NCBI GenBank assembly: GCA_020639135.1
Contig: JACKHE010000002.1
Coordinates: forward strand, 310,001 to 374,000
Direction of reading: 5' to 3'
Length of the DNA stretch: 64,000 nt
Source: Phycisphaeraceae bacterium
GTDB taxonomy: Bacteria; Planctomycetota; Phycisphaerae; Phycisphaerales; UBA1924
Below the pieces are notes generated by a model that worked only from the letters and a program-made list of their open reading frames with translations, was not told the origin of the DNA and made no database searches. Position 1 is the stretch's first letter, and every line of letters begins with the position of its first letter. Shown here piece by piece: positions 7,930 to 16,040 of this stretch. The translations under genes and the position numbers were made by a program.

Positions 7930-9764
7930 CGGCGATTCTCGGGATCAGCGCGTTCTACCACGACTCAGCCGCCGCGCTCGTCGTCGATGGCGAGATCGTC
8001 GCGGCAGCCCAGGAGGAGCGCTTCACGCGCACCAAGCACGACCACCGCTTCCCGTCGCACGCGATCGAGTACTGCCTGCGCGAGGGCGGGATCACGCCCG
8101 CCGAGCTCGACCACGTCGGGTTCTACGACAAGCCGCTGCTCAAGTTCGAGCGGCTGCTCGAGACGTACCTGGCCTACGCGCCGTCCGGTTTCGTCTCGTT
8201 CGCACGCGCGATCCCGCAGTGGCTCGACGAGAAGCTGCGGCTGCCCAGGATCATCCGCAAGGAACTCGGCGGCGGCTACCGGCGCGGCATCATCTTCGCC
8301 GAACACCACGAATCGCACGCGGCCAGCGCCTTCTTCCCCAGCCCATTCGAGGAGGCCGCGATCCTCACACTCGACGGCGTCGGCGAGTGGACCACGACCA
8401 GCCTGGGCGTCGGGCGCGGGAGCCGCATCGAGTTGCAGCGTGAGATCCGCTTCCCGCACTCGCTGGGCCTTCTGTATTCCGCCTTCACCTACTTCACCGG
8501 CTTCAAGGTCAACTCCGGCGAGTACAAGCTGATGGGCCTGGCGCCCTACGGTGAGCCGGCGTTCTACGACACGATCATGGAGCACCTGATCGACCTCAAG
8601 GACGACGGCTCCTTCCGGCTCGACGTCTCGTACTTCAACTACTGCCAGGGGCTGACGATGACCGGCCGGAAGTTCGACCGGCTCTTCGGGGGCCCGCGTC
8701 GGAAACCTGAAACGAAGCTCACCCAGCGCGAGATGGACCTGGCCGCGTCCATCCAGAAGGTCACCGAGGAGGTGATGCTCCGCTGCGCCCGGCACGCGCA
8801 CGCGGTCACGGGGCTACCCAACCTCTGCCTCGCCGGCGGCGTTGCGCTCAACTGCGTCGGCAACGGCAGGCTCCTCCGCGAGAGCCCATTCGAGCAGATC
8901 TGGATCCAGCCGGCCTCCGGCGACGCGGGCGGCGCGCTCGGCGTCGCGCAGCTCATCTGGCATCAGCTCCTGGGCAACCAGCGCACGCCCAGTGCCGACG
9001 ACTCCCAGCGCGGCTCACTCCTCGGGCCCTCGTTCACCGATGAGGCAATCGAGTCCTTCCTGCGCGAGACCGGCGCCGTCTATCGACGCATCGACACCGA
9101 CGCGGCGCTGTGCGAGGAGGTCGCCCGGCTCATCGACGAGCGGCACGTCGTCGGGTGGTTCCAGGGCCGGATGGAATACGGACCCCGCGCACTGGGGTCG
9201 AGGTCGATCCTCGGCGACGCCAGGTCCGCCGAGATGCAGTCGGTGATGAACCTCAAGATCAAGTTCCGCGAATCCTTCCGCCCGTTCGCGCCCAGCGTGC
9301 TCCAGGAGCGGGTCGGCCGGTGGTTCGACATGCGCGACGGCGAGCCGAGCCCCTACATGCTGCTGGTTGCCGACGTCCACGCCGATCGCTTGCTCGATGC
9401 AGGCGCCAACGACGGCGGGCTGGTCGGACTCAACAAGCTCAGGGCGCTGCGTTCGACGGTTCCGGCGATCACGCATGTCGATTCATCAGCGCGAGTCCAG
9501 ACCGTGGACGAGCGAAAGAACCCTCGCTATCACAGGCTGCTGCGCGCCTTCGAGGCCCGCACCGGCTGCCCGGTCATCATCAACACGAGCTTCAACATCC
9601 GCGGCGAGCCCATCGTCTGCACGCCGGCCGACGCCTACCGCTGCTTCATGGGCACCGATATGGACGCGCTCGTCCTGGAGCGGTTCCTCCTGCTCAAGAA
9701 CGAGCAGCCCGAGAACGCACTGCCCAAACGCGCGGCGTACCTCTCCGAGTTCGAGCTGGACTGA
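7926..9764 (+). CDS. carbamoyltransferase, NodU/CmcH family
   Basis: 612 residues from GTG 7926 (GTGA overlap with the previous stop); the open frame continues far upstream but the family N-terminus starts here. GISAFYHDSAAAL (residues 6-18) with His12 and HHESHAASAFF (His127, His128, His131) are the Kae1-like ATP/metal-binding motifs. NSGEYKLMGLAPYG, LAGGVALNCVGNG, GRMEYGPRALGSRSIL and NIRGEPIVCTPADAYRCF cover the rest of the family. NodU/CmcH/TobZ enzymes use carbamoyl phosphate and ATP to carbamoylate hydroxyl groups of sugars or antibiotics. With SxtJ and DUF5989 directly downstream this is the standard bacterial carbamoyltransferase cassette, usually of unknown product. Confidence 0.9.
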   Translation: MTAILGISAFYHDSAAALVVDGEIVAAAQEERFTRTKHDHRFPSHAIEYCLREGGITPAELDHVGFYDKPLLKFERLLETYLAYAPSGFVSFARAIPQWLDEKLRLPRIIRKELGGGYRRGIIFAEHHESHAASAFFPSPFEEAAILTLDGVGEWTTTSLGVGRGSRIELQREIRFPHSLGLLYSAFTYFTGFKVNSGEYKLMGLAPYGEPAFYDTIMEHLIDLKDDGSFRLDVSYFNYCQGLTMTGRKFDRLFGGPRRKPETKLTQREMDLAASIQKVTEEVMLRCARHAHAVTGLPNLCLAGGVALNCVGNGRLLRESPFEQIWIQPASGDAGGALGVAQLIWHQLLGNQRTPSADDSQRGSLLGPSFTDEAIESFLRETGAVYRRIDTDAALCEEVARLIDERHVVGWFQGRMEYGPRALGSRSILGDARSAEMQSVMNLKIKFRESFRPFAPSVLQERVGRWFDMRDGEPSPYMLLVADVHADRLLDAGANDGGLVGLNKLRALRSTVPAITHVDSSARVQTVDERKNPRYHRLLRAFEARTGCPVIINTSFNIRGEPIVCTPADAYRCFMGTDMDALVLERFLLLKNEQPENALPKRAAYLSEFELD

Positions 9765-9768
9765 ACGC

Positions 9769-10332
9769 ATGAACAGCGACCACGACAACCCGACGCCCCG
9801 CGAGCTGCTGATCTTCGTGCTGCTCTGGGTGGTCTTCTGCCCGCTGCTGGGATACATCGCCATGAAGCGCCCCGGCGCCATGCTCCCGGTCGGCGTCTTC
9901 ACCCTGGCGTGCGCTCTGCTCGCGATGGCGCTCGATCGCGAGACGCCGGTTCGGCGTCAGCTGCAATCGCTGACGATCCCCGCGATGCTTGGCGCGCTGT
10001 GGCTCATCGGCGGCAGGGGGGAGTCGGGCTCGCCATGGGTCCTGTGGATCATGGCGGGCGTCGGCGCCGTGGGGACAGGCGCGATGCTCGCGTCCCGGCG
10101 CCTGGCGCTGGCGGTGCACCGCTATTGGACCGACGCGGCCAAGCCGATCGGGTGGACGGTGTCGATGGCGCTGCTTGGTGTGGTGTTCTTCCTCGTCTTC
10201 ACGCCGCTGGGGCTGATCCTGCGGGCCTTCGGCTACGATCCGATGCAACGAAGATTCGACAAGGGCCGGCCGAGCTATTGGAGCGAGCACGCGCCCCCAC
10301 CGGAGCCGCGGCGGTACTTCCGCCAGTACTGA
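9769..10332 (+). CDS. SxtJ family membrane protein
   Basis: 187 residues from ATG 9769, four bases after the carbamoyltransferase stop. There are about four to five hydrophobic segments: LLIFVLLWVVFCPLLGYIA, MLPVGVFTLACALLAMAL, SPWVLWIMAGVGAVGTGAML and SMALLGVVFFLVFTPLGLIL. The tail DPMQRRFDKGRPSYW, rich in Arg, Trp and Tyr, is characteristic of SxtJ proteins. The family is named from the saxitoxin cluster and nearly always follows a NodU-type carbamoyltransferase. Its biochemical role is unknown; an inner-membrane partner of the transferase is the usual assumption. Confidence 0.8.
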   Translation: MNSDHDNPTPRELLIFVLLWVVFCPLLGYIAMKRPGAMLPVGVFTLACALLAMALDRETPVRRQLQSLTIPAMLGALWLIGGRGESGSPWVLWIMAGVGAVGTGAMLASRRLALAVHRYWTDAAKPIGWTVSMALLGVVFFLVFTPLGLILRAFGYDPMQRRFDKGRPSYWSEHAPPPEPRRYFRQY

Positions 10333-10360
10333 TGCGACGCTACGATTGAGCGGGACAACC

Positions 10361-10594
10361 ATGACCGACAGCACAGCGCATCACGACGAGACCGATCCGG
10401 AAACGACGCCCGTCCAGCAACCAACCCTGGACGAGGCCGGCGAGAACGTCGGCCTGGCGCGCGAGCTGGTCGAGCTGATCCTGACCAACAAGAAGTGGTG
10501 GCTCGCGCCGGTGGTCATCGTGCTGCTGGTGATCGGCGTCCTCGTCGCGGTGGGCTCGACGGCGCTGGCGCCATACCTGTACCCGCTGTTCTGA
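10361..10594 (+). CDS. DUF5989 family small membrane protein
   Basis: 77 residues from ATG 10361 (a TTG at 10346 would add five residues). The N-terminal half is acidic; LARELVELILTNKKWWLAPVV followed by a single strong membrane helix and a short end (APYLYPLF) is typical of DUF5989. It normally sits with SxtJ and carbamoyltransferase genes, as here, and is probably a small subunit of that membrane-bound carbamoylation module. It converges with the SQR gene, 18 bases away. Confidence 0.75.
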   Translation: MTDSTAHHDETDPETTPVQQPTLDEAGENVGLARELVELILTNKKWWLAPVVIVLLVIGVLVAVGSTALAPYLYPLF

Positions 10595-10612
10595 AACGCT
10601 CCCCGGCGCCGG

Positions 10613-11806
10613 TCACACCCGCCCGCGGAGCATGCCGTGCCAGTACATCCGGGGCAGCCCGTACGCCTTGAGCGCGTACATGCTGTATCGCTCCTTGTTC
10701 TGATCGAATGGGAACGACTCGCAGGGGCCCTTGGTGTAATCGAACTCCGCGAGCACGAGCCTCCCGTAGCCGGTGACGACGGGGCACGACGTGTAGCCGT
10801 CGTAGCTCGCGGTGGCCGGGCGACCGGAGCGATCGGCGAGGATGTTCTGCACGGCCGTCGGCGCCTGCTTGCGGATCGCAGCACCGGTCTTGGAAGTCGG
10901 CAGGCTGCTGCAGTCGCCCAGGGCGAAGACGTTGCCGTACCGCGTGTGCCGCAGCGAGTTCTTGTCCACGTCCACCCAGCCGGCCTCGTTGGCGAGCGGG
11001 CTGTTCCTGATCAGGTCCGGGGGCCCCATAGGCGGCGTGACGTGCAGCATGTCGTACCGCATGACGGTCTCTGCGCCGGTCTCGGTGTGCTTGAACCGCG
11101 CTTCCTTTGCGGCGCCCCGCACTTCCATGAGCTCCGTCTTGGAGTTGATCCGGATGCCGCGCTCGTCGCAGAGCTTGAGCAGCGTCGGTGTGTAGTGGTC
11201 GCAGCTGAAGTGAGAGGCCTTGGCGTTGCAGAACATCACCTCGCAGCGGTCGCGGATCCCGTGCCTGCGGAAGTAGTCCTCGGCGAGGTACATGATCTTC
11301 TGCGGCGCCCCGCCGCATTTCACGCCTGTGATCGGCTCCGTGAAAATCGCCTTCCCGCCCTTGAAGCCGCGGATGGCGTCCCAGGTCGAGCGCACCGTGT
11401 CATAGGAATAGTTGCTGCACACGCCTGTGCCGGGCTTGCCGAGCACGTCCATCAGGCCCGGGATGGCGTTCCAGTTGATCTGGATGCCCAGCGCGACGAC
11501 GAGATGCCCGTAGGTGACCTGGCGGCCGCTCTCGAGCGTGACCGTGTTGTTGTCAGGGTCGAAGCCCGCCACGCGGTCGCGGATCCAGTCCGCGCCGACC
11601 GGGATGTAGTCCGCCTCGTTCCGCTCGGACTCCTCGCGCGGGAAGACGCCGCCGCCGACGAGCGTCCAGAGCGGCTGGTAGTAATGCTTGTCCGATGGCT
11701 CGATGATGCCGACGCTCGGCGCCTTCTCCTCGAGGCAGAGCTGCGAGGCGACGGTGAGACCGGCGGTTCCGCCGCCGCAGATCAGGACTTCGTAGTGGTC
11801 GCTCAT
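10613..11806 (-). CDS. sqr: sulfide:quinone oxidoreductase
   Basis: 397 residues starting at 11806, overlapping the DUF1641 stop by four bases. Residues 6-16 form the FAD Rossmann loop (EVLICGGGTAG). Cys130 in GTGVCSNYS and Cys164 in GVKCGGAPQK, together with a cysteine in YTSCPVVTGY, fit the redox cysteines of SQR. NVFALGDCSSLPTSKTGAAI is the second FAD/NAD-type motif. SQR is a peripheral inner-membrane flavoprotein that oxidises sulfide to sulfane sulfur and passes electrons to quinone. It is the last gene of the sulfur operon, whose other members handle the persulfide and sulfite products. The quinone link also ties it to the cytochrome block further along the window. Confidence 0.9.
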   Translation of the reverse strand: MSDHYEVLICGGGTAGLTVASQLCLEEKAPSVGIIEPSDKHYYQPLWTLVGGGVFPREESERNEADYIPVGADWIRDRVAGFDPDNNTVTLESGRQVTYGHLVVALGIQINWNAIPGLMDVLGKPGTGVCSNYSYDTVRSTWDAIRGFKGGKAIFTEPITGVKCGGAPQKIMYLAEDYFRRHGIRDRCEVMFCNAKASHFSCDHYTPTLLKLCDERGIRINSKTELMEVRGAAKEARFKHTETGAETVMRYDMLHVTPPMGPPDLIRNSPLANEAGWVDVDKNSLRHTRYGNVFALGDCSSLPTSKTGAAIRKQAPTAVQNILADRSGRPATASYDGYTSCPVVTGYGRLVLAEFDYTKGPCESFPFDQNKERYSMYALKAYGLPRMYWHGMLRGRV

Positions 11807-12579
11807 GCCCGGTCTCCTTCGTTGTTGGGCGATGCCTTGCCGAGGCGCCGGCCCTCGTCGAGGGCGGCGCCGAAGTGTTTCGCGAACTCGAGCAGGAACG
11901 CGGTGCTGCGCTTCGCGTCCGCGTTCGACAGCTTCGAGAAGGCGCCGAATGGCCCGACCGACCCCGTCGGCGCCTCGGCCGCCGCCACCAGGGCGCAGCC
12001 CAGCTGGCCGACCACCCCGACGGCGCTCGGGTGCAGCACGTCCGAGCGGAGGAGCGTCCCGAGCGATTCCAGCTCGGCGGTCGAGATCCGCTGCCCCAGG
12101 TACAGGATCGCCGCGATGCCGTTGCGCATCGCCGCGTCCACGTCGATCCCCCGCGCCGCGCACCGCGCGACCTCGTCGTCGAGCGTGTCGGTGAGCGCCG
12201 CGATGGCGTTGGGCCCCTGCGACGCCAGATCGGCGAGGCGCTCCAGGGCCGAAAGCACGCCGGGCTCGGTCAGTTTCTCGAGCAGACCAAGGAGCCGGCG
12301 CCCGCGCTCATCGACATCGACGCCGCGCTCGCGCAATCGACCGACCTCGTCGTCGAATGTGTCGGTGAGCGCCGCGACGCCGCTCTCGGCTATCGACCGG
12401 ACCCCGGGAGTGATCCCGCCGCCCGCCCCGGCGGCGCTCTCGAGCTTGTCGAGCCGGCGCTCGATGGACTCGAGCATGCCGATGATCATGACGTGGGTCT
12501 TCTTCGCGTCGATGCCGACGGGGCTGGCGTCGGAGGCGATTTCAGACTCGATCCGCTGGTATTCCGATGGCGTCAGCAT
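11803..12579 (-). CDS. DUF1641 domain protein
   Basis: 258 residues, helical, with two copies of a segment like ALTDTFDDEVGRLRERGVDVDERGRRLL and ALTDTLDDEVARCAARGIDVD. DUF1641 proteins are regularly encoded beside sulfide:quinone oxidoreductases and may be accessory or membrane-docking subunits; the function is not established. It is tightly coupled to sqr by a 4-base overlap. A Lys/Asn-containing tail (RRLGKASPNNEGDRA) ends the protein. Confidence 0.75.
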   Translation of the reverse strand: MLTPSEYQRIESEIASDASPVGIDAKKTHVMIIGMLESIERRLDKLESAAGAGGGITPGVRSIAESGVAALTDTFDDEVGRLRERGVDVDERGRRLLGLLEKLTEPGVLSALERLADLASQGPNAIAALTDTLDDEVARCAARGIDVDAAMRNGIAAILYLGQRISTAELESLGTLLRSDVLHPSAVGVVGQLGCALVAAAEAPTGSVGPFGAFSKLSNADAKRSTAFLLEFAKHFGAALDEGRRLGKASPNNEGDRA

Positions 12580-12592
12580 GGGGCGCTCCTGC

Positions 12593-12934
12593 TCAGATCC
12601 CGAGGGCTTCCATCGCGTCGATCAGTTCGGGCACGTGGACATACCCGGGCCCGCCCTGCATCACGACCACCACGCCGGCGGTCTCCAGCAGCTGCTCCCT
12701 GGTCGCCCCCGCCTTGACGGCCTTCTCGGCATGAGCGTACACGCACGGCTCGCACCGCACGGCCATGCCGATCGCCAGCGCGATCAGCTCTTTCTCGCGG
12801 ACGCTCAGGGCGCCCTCGCCCATGATCTTCTGGAACATCGACCCGAACCCCATGGCGATCGACGGGGCCTGTTCCTTCATGGCCTTCATGGTTGTCGGCC
12901 ATTGCTGGTAGTGCGCTTGCGCTGCGGTGGTCAT
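12593..12934 (-). CDS. carboxymuconolactone decarboxylase / AhpD-like protein
   Basis: 113 residues, all of the CMD fold. MAVRCEPCVYAHAEKAVKAGAT carries the AhpD-type CxxC-x3-H redox motif intact, and LSVREKELIALAIG precedes it as usual. AhpD-like proteins relay electrons to peroxiredoxins; in sulfur operons this type may reduce thiol or persulfide intermediates (inference). Its start overlaps the stop of the TauE gene by four bases, placing it firmly in the operon. Confidence 0.8.
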   Translation of the reverse strand: MTTAAQAHYQQWPTTMKAMKEQAPSIAMGFGSMFQKIMGEGALSVREKELIALAIGMAVRCEPCVYAHAEKAVKAGATREQLLETAGVVVVMQGGPGYVHVPELIDAMEALGI

Positions 12935-13767
12935 TCAACTGATCCTTCCTGGGTTGAAACGGACGGGGCCGCGGCGTGCGACGCCTTGACGGACTCCCTC
13001 GCGAGGATGAACACCGACATGCACACGAGGAAGACGGCGAACGCGCGCTGCAGCGCCCGTTGGTTGATTTTCGAATGCGCCTTGCGGCCGGCGAAGCTGC
13101 CGAGGATCCCGACGGCGATGAACACGCCCATCACGTCCCACGCGGGCGATGCGCCGGCCTCGGTCAGGTAATGGTGATGCTTGAGCAGCCCGGTCGCGGA
13201 GTTCATCGCGATGATGACCAGGCTGGTCGCCACGGCGCGCCGCATCTCCAGCTTCCCGGCCAGCACCAGCGCCGGGACGATCAGGAACCCACCACCAACG
13301 CCGACGAACCCTGTCATCAGCCCGACGCCGACACCCTGCGACGCCGCGATGGTCAGCGGCGCCCGGTGCGGCTCTATTGGTTCGGCATCGGTCGTGACCG
13401 GCGAGAAGTTCGGGGGCGCGGAGCGCTTCCACATGCCGTACGCCGCCAGCGCCATGACGATCGCGAAGACCAGCAGCTGCACCGTCCCGGCGACGAACCC
13501 GGAGACCCAGGCGCCGACGAACGTGCCCAGCATCCCCGGGAGCCCGAAGAGGATCGCCAGCCGCCAGTCCACCAGCTTCTCGCCGGCGTAGGGGAGCGCG
13601 CCGACCAGCGCGATCGAGCCGACAATCCCGAGCGATTCTGCGATCGCGACCTTGTCCGGGTGGTGCAGCAGGTACACCAGCACCGGGACGGTCAGGATCG
13701 ATCCCCCGGACCCGAAGATGCCCAGCGAGAGGCCGACGACCAGCGCTCCGACGATCGCGTAGATCAT
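12931..13767 (-). CDS. sulfite exporter TauE/SafE family membrane protein
   Basis: 278 residues with about eight membrane helices arranged as two similar halves. Each half carries the glycine-rich signature GxGGSxLxVPVLVYLL (first, FGSGGSILTVPVLVYL; second, VGVGGGFLIVPALVL). A charged loop near residues 120-145 separates the halves. TauE/SafE proteins export sulfite, sulfoacetate or related anions. In this operon the likely cargo is sulfite made by the persulfide dioxygenase. Confidence 0.85.
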   Translation of the reverse strand: MIYAIVGALVVGLSLGIFGSGGSILTVPVLVYLLHHPDKVAIAESLGIVGSIALVGALPYAGEKLVDWRLAILFGLPGMLGTFVGAWVSGFVAGTVQLLVFAIVMALAAYGMWKRSAPPNFSPVTTDAEPIEPHRAPLTIAASQGVGVGLMTGFVGVGGGFLIVPALVLAGKLEMRRAVATSLVIIAMNSATGLLKHHHYLTEAGASPAWDVMGVFIAVGILGSFAGRKAHSKINQRALQRAFAVFLVCMSVFILARESVKASHAAAPSVSTQEGSVE

Positions 13768-13814
13768 GGGGTGTCGTGGCTCCGTTGGGCATCGGTCATC
13801 CGATCAGGGCTTTC

Positions 13815-14375
13815 TCAGACGGCGCAGCTCGACGCCGCGAGCACGGCTTGGCGAGATCGCTTGTTCCACGGCATCGCCGCCATCAGCATGGCCATCCCGC
13901 ACCAGCCGGTGACACCGGCGAAGACCAGCCCGCAACCGACGAAGGCTGTCAGCGCGAGGAACCATGGCGAGACGAAGGCCCCAAGCGCCACGCTCAGCAC
14001 GACCAGGGATCCGGCGGTGATCTGCACCTGACGCATCACGGGAATCCGCGGCGCCGTTGCCGACCGGATCACCTGGCGGCTGCTGGCCTTCCAGCCCTCG
14101 ATGCCGCCGGAGAGGTGGAACGCCGGCGCGCCGTCACGCTGATAGCGCGTCGCCGCATCGAGCGACCGCTTGCCGGACCGGCAGTGGAAGACGACACGCT
14201 TACCGCCGGACTCCCGACGGATCGCGTCCGGGTCGAACTTCGACAGCGGGCGCGGCACGGCGCCTGCGATCCGCTCCTCGGCGTGCTCGAAGTCCTCGCG
14301 CACGTCGATCAGCACGGTGTCGCCGCTTTGCATCCACGACTCGAGCAGCTCGGGCGCCACGTCCGTGATGGGCAT
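13815..14375 (-). CDS. rhodanese with C-terminal DUF2892 membrane domain
   Basis: 186 residues starting at 14375, chosen because CCGGAGAAGACA gives a good ribosome site just upstream; an upstream ATG at 14411 would add a poor N-terminus. Residues about 5-100 are a rhodanese domain with the catalytic loop HCRSGKRS (Cys nucleophile present). Residues about 115-170 hold two hydrophobic helices followed by GCGLVFAGVTGWCGMAMLM, the DUF2892 domain seen in YgaP. It should move sulfane sulfur at the inner membrane, linking SQR product to the dioxygenase. Confidence 0.85.
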   Translation of the reverse strand: MPITDVAPELLESWMQSGDTVLIDVREDFEHAEERIAGAVPRPLSKFDPDAIRRESGGKRVVFHCRSGKRSLDAATRYQRDGAPAFHLSGGIEGWKASSRQVIRSATAPRIPVMRQVQITAGSLVVLSVALGAFVSPWFLALTAFVGCGLVFAGVTGWCGMAMLMAAMPWNKRSRQAVLAASSCAV

Positions 14376-14423
14376 TGTCTTCTCCGGGGGTTCGCAGTTT
14401 GCGGTGAGCATGTTGTGAAGCGC

Positions 14424-15848
14424 TCAGCCTTCCACGGACGCGGGGGATTGCTCCCACGCCAGCATGCCGCCCTTGAGGTTGATGACGTCGTAGCCCTCGC
14501 GTTTGAGATAGGCGGCGGCGCGGGCCGAGCGTGCACCGCTGCGGCAGTTGACCAGCAGCTTGCCGCCCTGCGGAACGTCATCGAGCCTGCCCATCAGCCG
14601 GGTGTGCGCGATGTTGACGGCGCCGGGTAGGTGGCCGCCGGCGAACTCCGTCTGCCTGCGGACGTCGAGCACCTTCACCTGTCTGGATTCCACGAGCCCG
14701 ATCGCCTCGTCCACCGCGATCTCGGGGAGCGTCACGAGCCCCGGGGTCGCGGCGACTTCCGACGCCGGGCACCAGCCCTTGATCCGGTCAAGGCCGATGC
14801 GGATCAGGTCGCGGACGGCCTCCACGAGCCGATCCTCATTGATGACGAGATAGATGTCTTCGGTGTCACGGATCAACGATCCCGCGTCGGTGTTGAAAGA
14901 CCTGGACATCGGGAACGACATCGACCCGCCGATGTGCCCGCCGCGGAACTCATCCCAGGGGCGCGTGTCGATGATCGCAACAGCCCTGGAGTCGAGCTTC
15001 TGCAGTTCCGAGGGCGACATCTTCTTCGGCCTGGGCAGCCCGCCGAGCACCGGCGGTCCGACCTTGTTGTCTCGCTTCATGTTCGCGAAGTACATCGGGG
15101 GCTCGGGCTGACCGGTCAGGATGAAGTCCACGAAGCCCTGCTCGCTCGATGCCGCCAGGATCGCCGGGTTGAACCGCTTCTCGTAGCCGATGGTGCTCAT
15201 GGGCACGGCGCCCAGCGCCTTGCCGCACGCGCTACCGGCGCCGTGCGCGGGCCAAACCTGCACGAAGTCCGGGATCTCGGCGAGCTTCTTGACGGTGCCG
15301 AAGAGCCGGCGAGCCGAGGGCTCCATCGCACCGGCCTGCCCGGCGGCGGTCTCCAGCAGGTCGGGCCGGCCCAGGTCGCCGACGAAGACGAAGTCGCCCG
15401 TCGCCATCCCGATGGGCGCCGTGGCGTTGGCCCCGTGATCCGTGATGAGGAACACGATGTGCTCGGGGGTGTGCCCCGGTGTGTGGATGACCCGGAACTC
15501 GATGTTCCCGATGCGGAACGTGTCGCCGTCGTGAAGCAACTGGTATTCGTACGAGCCGCCGCCGACCTTCTTGTCGAGCCACTGGTATTTCCAGTCGGCG
15601 TCGCCCTCGTCGGAGACATAGACCTTGGCGCCGACACGCTCGGCGAGCTCGCGCGAGCCCGAGACGAAATCCGCGTGGATGTGTGTCTCCGCCGTGGCGA
15701 CGATCCGCAGCCCGTTCTCTTTCGCCAGGTCGATGTAGCGATCGACGTCCCGCTCGGGATCAATCACCACGGCCTCGCCGGTGCGCTGGCAGCCGATCAG
15801 GTACGCCGCCTGGGCGAGTTTTTCGTCATAGATCATCCGCATGAACAT
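14424..15848 (-). CDS. persulfide dioxygenase-like MBL-fold hydrolase with two rhodanese domains
   Basis: 474 residues. The N-terminal half is an ETHE1/CstB-type metallo-beta-lactamase fold with ETHIHADFVSG, IHTPGHTPEHIVFLI and GDLGRPDLL; the usual HxHxDH reads HIHADF, so the second-metal His is absent, as in mononuclear iron dioxygenases. Two rhodanese domains follow (about residues 265-360 and 375-470). The second has the catalytic loop NCRSGARSA. The first has LVINEDRLVEA at the corresponding place and lacks the Cys, so it is probably structural. Such CstB-like fusions oxidise glutathione or low-molecular-weight persulfide to sulfite and thiosulfate. First enzyme gene of the sulfur block, 192 bases downstream of the sigma factor gene. 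Confidence 0.85.
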   Translation of the reverse strand: MFMRMIYDEKLAQAAYLIGCQRTGEAVVIDPERDVDRYIDLAKENGLRIVATAETHIHADFVSGSRELAERVGAKVYVSDEGDADWKYQWLDKKVGGGSYEYQLLHDGDTFRIGNIEFRVIHTPGHTPEHIVFLITDHGANATAPIGMATGDFVFVGDLGRPDLLETAAGQAGAMEPSARRLFGTVKKLAEIPDFVQVWPAHGAGSACGKALGAVPMSTIGYEKRFNPAILAASSEQGFVDFILTGQPEPPMYFANMKRDNKVGPPVLGGLPRPKKMSPSELQKLDSRAVAIIDTRPWDEFRGGHIGGSMSFPMSRSFNTDAGSLIRDTEDIYLVINEDRLVEAVRDLIRIGLDRIKGWCPASEVAATPGLVTLPEIAVDEAIGLVESRQVKVLDVRRQTEFAGGHLPGAVNIAHTRLMGRLDDVPQGGKLLVNCRSGARSARAAAYLKREGYDVINLKGGMLAWEQSPASVEG

Positions 15849-15944
15849 GGCATTGCCTCCTGATCTGTGGCGGCGTCCCGACTCCGGAATGCTCGGCCAT
15901 GGCTGTTAGAGACACGGATCACTGACCCGCTCCCGGCAAAGTTT

Positions 15945-15958
15945 ACATTTTTTTGTAT
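15945..15958. promoter_or_regulatory. AT-rich inverted repeat TACA-N6-TGTA upstream of the sulfur operon
   Basis: TACA and TGTA flank six T residues in the 192-bp gap between the sigma factor gene and the persulfide dioxygenase gene. It is by far the most AT-rich spot in the region and lies about 100 bp upstream of the dioxygenase start. A persulfide- or redox-sensing repressor site, or part of the promoter, is possible. No known consensus is recognised. Confidence 0.3.
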
Positions 15959-16040
15959 GGACGTTGCTCGGGGTCGATCGCCTGTCCATGCCTGGATTCG
16001 CACCCCGCACACCCCTGATCGGGTATCAGCCCGGCTGATT

